From the NCBI GenBank assembly GCA_023432075.1, contig JAEYVD010000292.1, positions 1-6,330 on the forward strand: a stretch of 6,330 nucleotides of DNA, given 5' to 3'. Shown here in pieces: positions 5,764 through 6,330 of the stretch. Made by a program: the position numbers and the translations under genes. How positions within the stretch are numbered: the stretch's first letter is position 1; every line of letters starts with the position of its first letter. This stretch comes from Pseudomonadota bacterium. Lineage in GTDB: Bacteria > Pseudomonadota > Gammaproteobacteria > Burkholderiales > Burkholderiaceae_B. A model generated the notes under the pieces. That model ran no database searches and was not told where the DNA came from. It saw nothing but the letters and a program-made list of their open reading frames with translations.

Positions 5764-6330
5764 AGGAGAGCCAGCTCATCAGGCGCAGGTACAGGCGGCC
5801 CAGCGGGTTGAGCGGATTGCCGGGATGGGGAAATGCCATGACTTCCGCCTGGCCGCCCACCCGAATGCCGCGCAGGGAGGGGAGCTGTCCGGGATCCAGG
5901 TCGATGGCCACTGGGAAACGCTGGGCCGGACGCAGCCAGTCCCGGCTGTTCTGCACCGTGGGCAGGCTGCCGGGCTGCGTGGGTGTGCCGACGCTCACGC
6001 CATAGCCCACGCTGCGCACCCGGCCCTCGAAGATCTGGCCGGGCAACGCGTCCAGGATGATCGCCACCGGTGTGCCGGGGTCGACGTGCCCCAGGTTGTT
6101 CTCGGTCATTTCCGCGTTGATCCACACGTCGTGGATGGCGATGAGGGTCATGACGGGCTTGCCCGCCGCCGCGAACTGGCCTGCATCGGTGCGCAGGTCG
6201 GTGACCAGGCCCGCAGCGGGCGCGCGCACCTGTGTGTTGGCCAGGTCCAGCTCCGCCTTTTCCACGGCGGCGGCGGCGCTGCGCAGCTTGGCGTTGTCTT
6301 CCTCGCTGCCGCCTTCCTGCTCGCGCGCCC
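5753..6330 (-). CDS. HlyD-family membrane fusion protein (C-terminal part; 5' end outside the window)
   Basis: The frame is open to the right edge, so only the last 191 residues are visible. They begin with the end of the second helix of the coiled-coil hairpin, rich in Ala, Glu and Lys (ending KAELDLANT). The second lipoyl half follows (VRAPAAGLVTDLRTDAGQF and on to PVMTLI). Then comes the beta-barrel domain with VWINAEMTENNLGHVDPG and the stretch FEGRVRSVGYG, and a short amphipathic C-terminus ending LMSWLSYAY. An internal GTG at 6265 is not the true start, because HlyD features continue upstream of it. Such proteins are anchored in the inner membrane and bridge the periplasm between permease and outer-membrane channel, as in AaeA or EmrA. 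It is the most upstream visible gene of the three-gene pump operon and overlaps the DUF2955 start by 11 bp. Confidence 0.92.
   Translation of the reverse strand, partial: AREQEGGSEEDNAKLRSAAAAVEKAELDLANTQVRAPAAGLVTDLRTDAGQFAAAGKPVMTLIAIHDVWINAEMTENNLGHVDPGTPVAIILDALPGQIFEGRVRSVGYGVSVGTPTQPGSLPTVQNSRDWLRPAQRFPVAIDLDPGQLPSLRGIRVGGQAEVMAFPHPGNPLNPLGRLYLRLMSWLSYAY

Noticed and set aside
6263..6265. GTG as a start for a 170-residue protein
   Set aside because: The frame stays open to the window edge and the residues upstream continue the HlyD coiled coil, so this is an internal codon of a truncated gene.

Overview
The window is GC-rich and densely packed. It carries an orphan Bug/TctC-type periplasmic binding protein next to a divergent LysR regulator. 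This combination, together with the codon use, suggests a beta-proteobacterium of the Alcaligenaceae (Achromobacter/Bordetella-like) or a Burkholderiales relative. That assignment rests on gene families and composition only; no marker gene is present.

Layout, left to right. (1) A short leader (1-92) has a perfect TTGACA box and a 10-bp GC-rich hairpin. It precedes a secreted SYLF/Ysc84-domain protein (93-671, +). (2) A 9-bp-stem hairpin (693-714) lies between this gene and the convergent next unit. (3) A minus-strand pair follows: an M20 metallopeptidase resembling carnosine dipeptidase (3145-1724) and, 17 bp downstream, a Bug-family solute-binding protein (1706-723). (4) A LysR-type regulator (3259-4185, +) is transcribed divergently from the pair. 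The 113-bp gap between them contains a GTGC-N16-GCAC dyad with T-N11-A boxes and candidate promoters in both directions. (5) A second minus-strand operon enters from the right edge: an HlyD-type membrane fusion protein (partial, 6330-5753), a DUF2955 multi-TM permease (5763-4681) and a small four-TM 'transporter suffix domain' protein (4684-4187). Reading frames overlap by 11 bp and 4 bp, so translation is probably coupled. This operon ends one base from the LysR stop codon, tail to tail.

How the parts may work together. The LysR protein probably controls the divergent peptidase/binding-protein pair. In that pair, a periplasmic protein would capture a small carboxylate-bearing ligand, and a cytoplasmic dipeptidase or amidohydrolase would act on it or on something related. 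The TctA/TctB membrane subunits are not in the window. The HlyD-DUF2955-suffix operon looks like an inner-membrane export pump of the AaeAB/FUSC kind with an extra small membrane partner; its substrate cannot be read from the sequence. The SYLF gene is an independent unit. No tRNA, rRNA, CRISPR array, insertion sequence or phage gene was seen, and no gene-free stretch reaches 300 bases.
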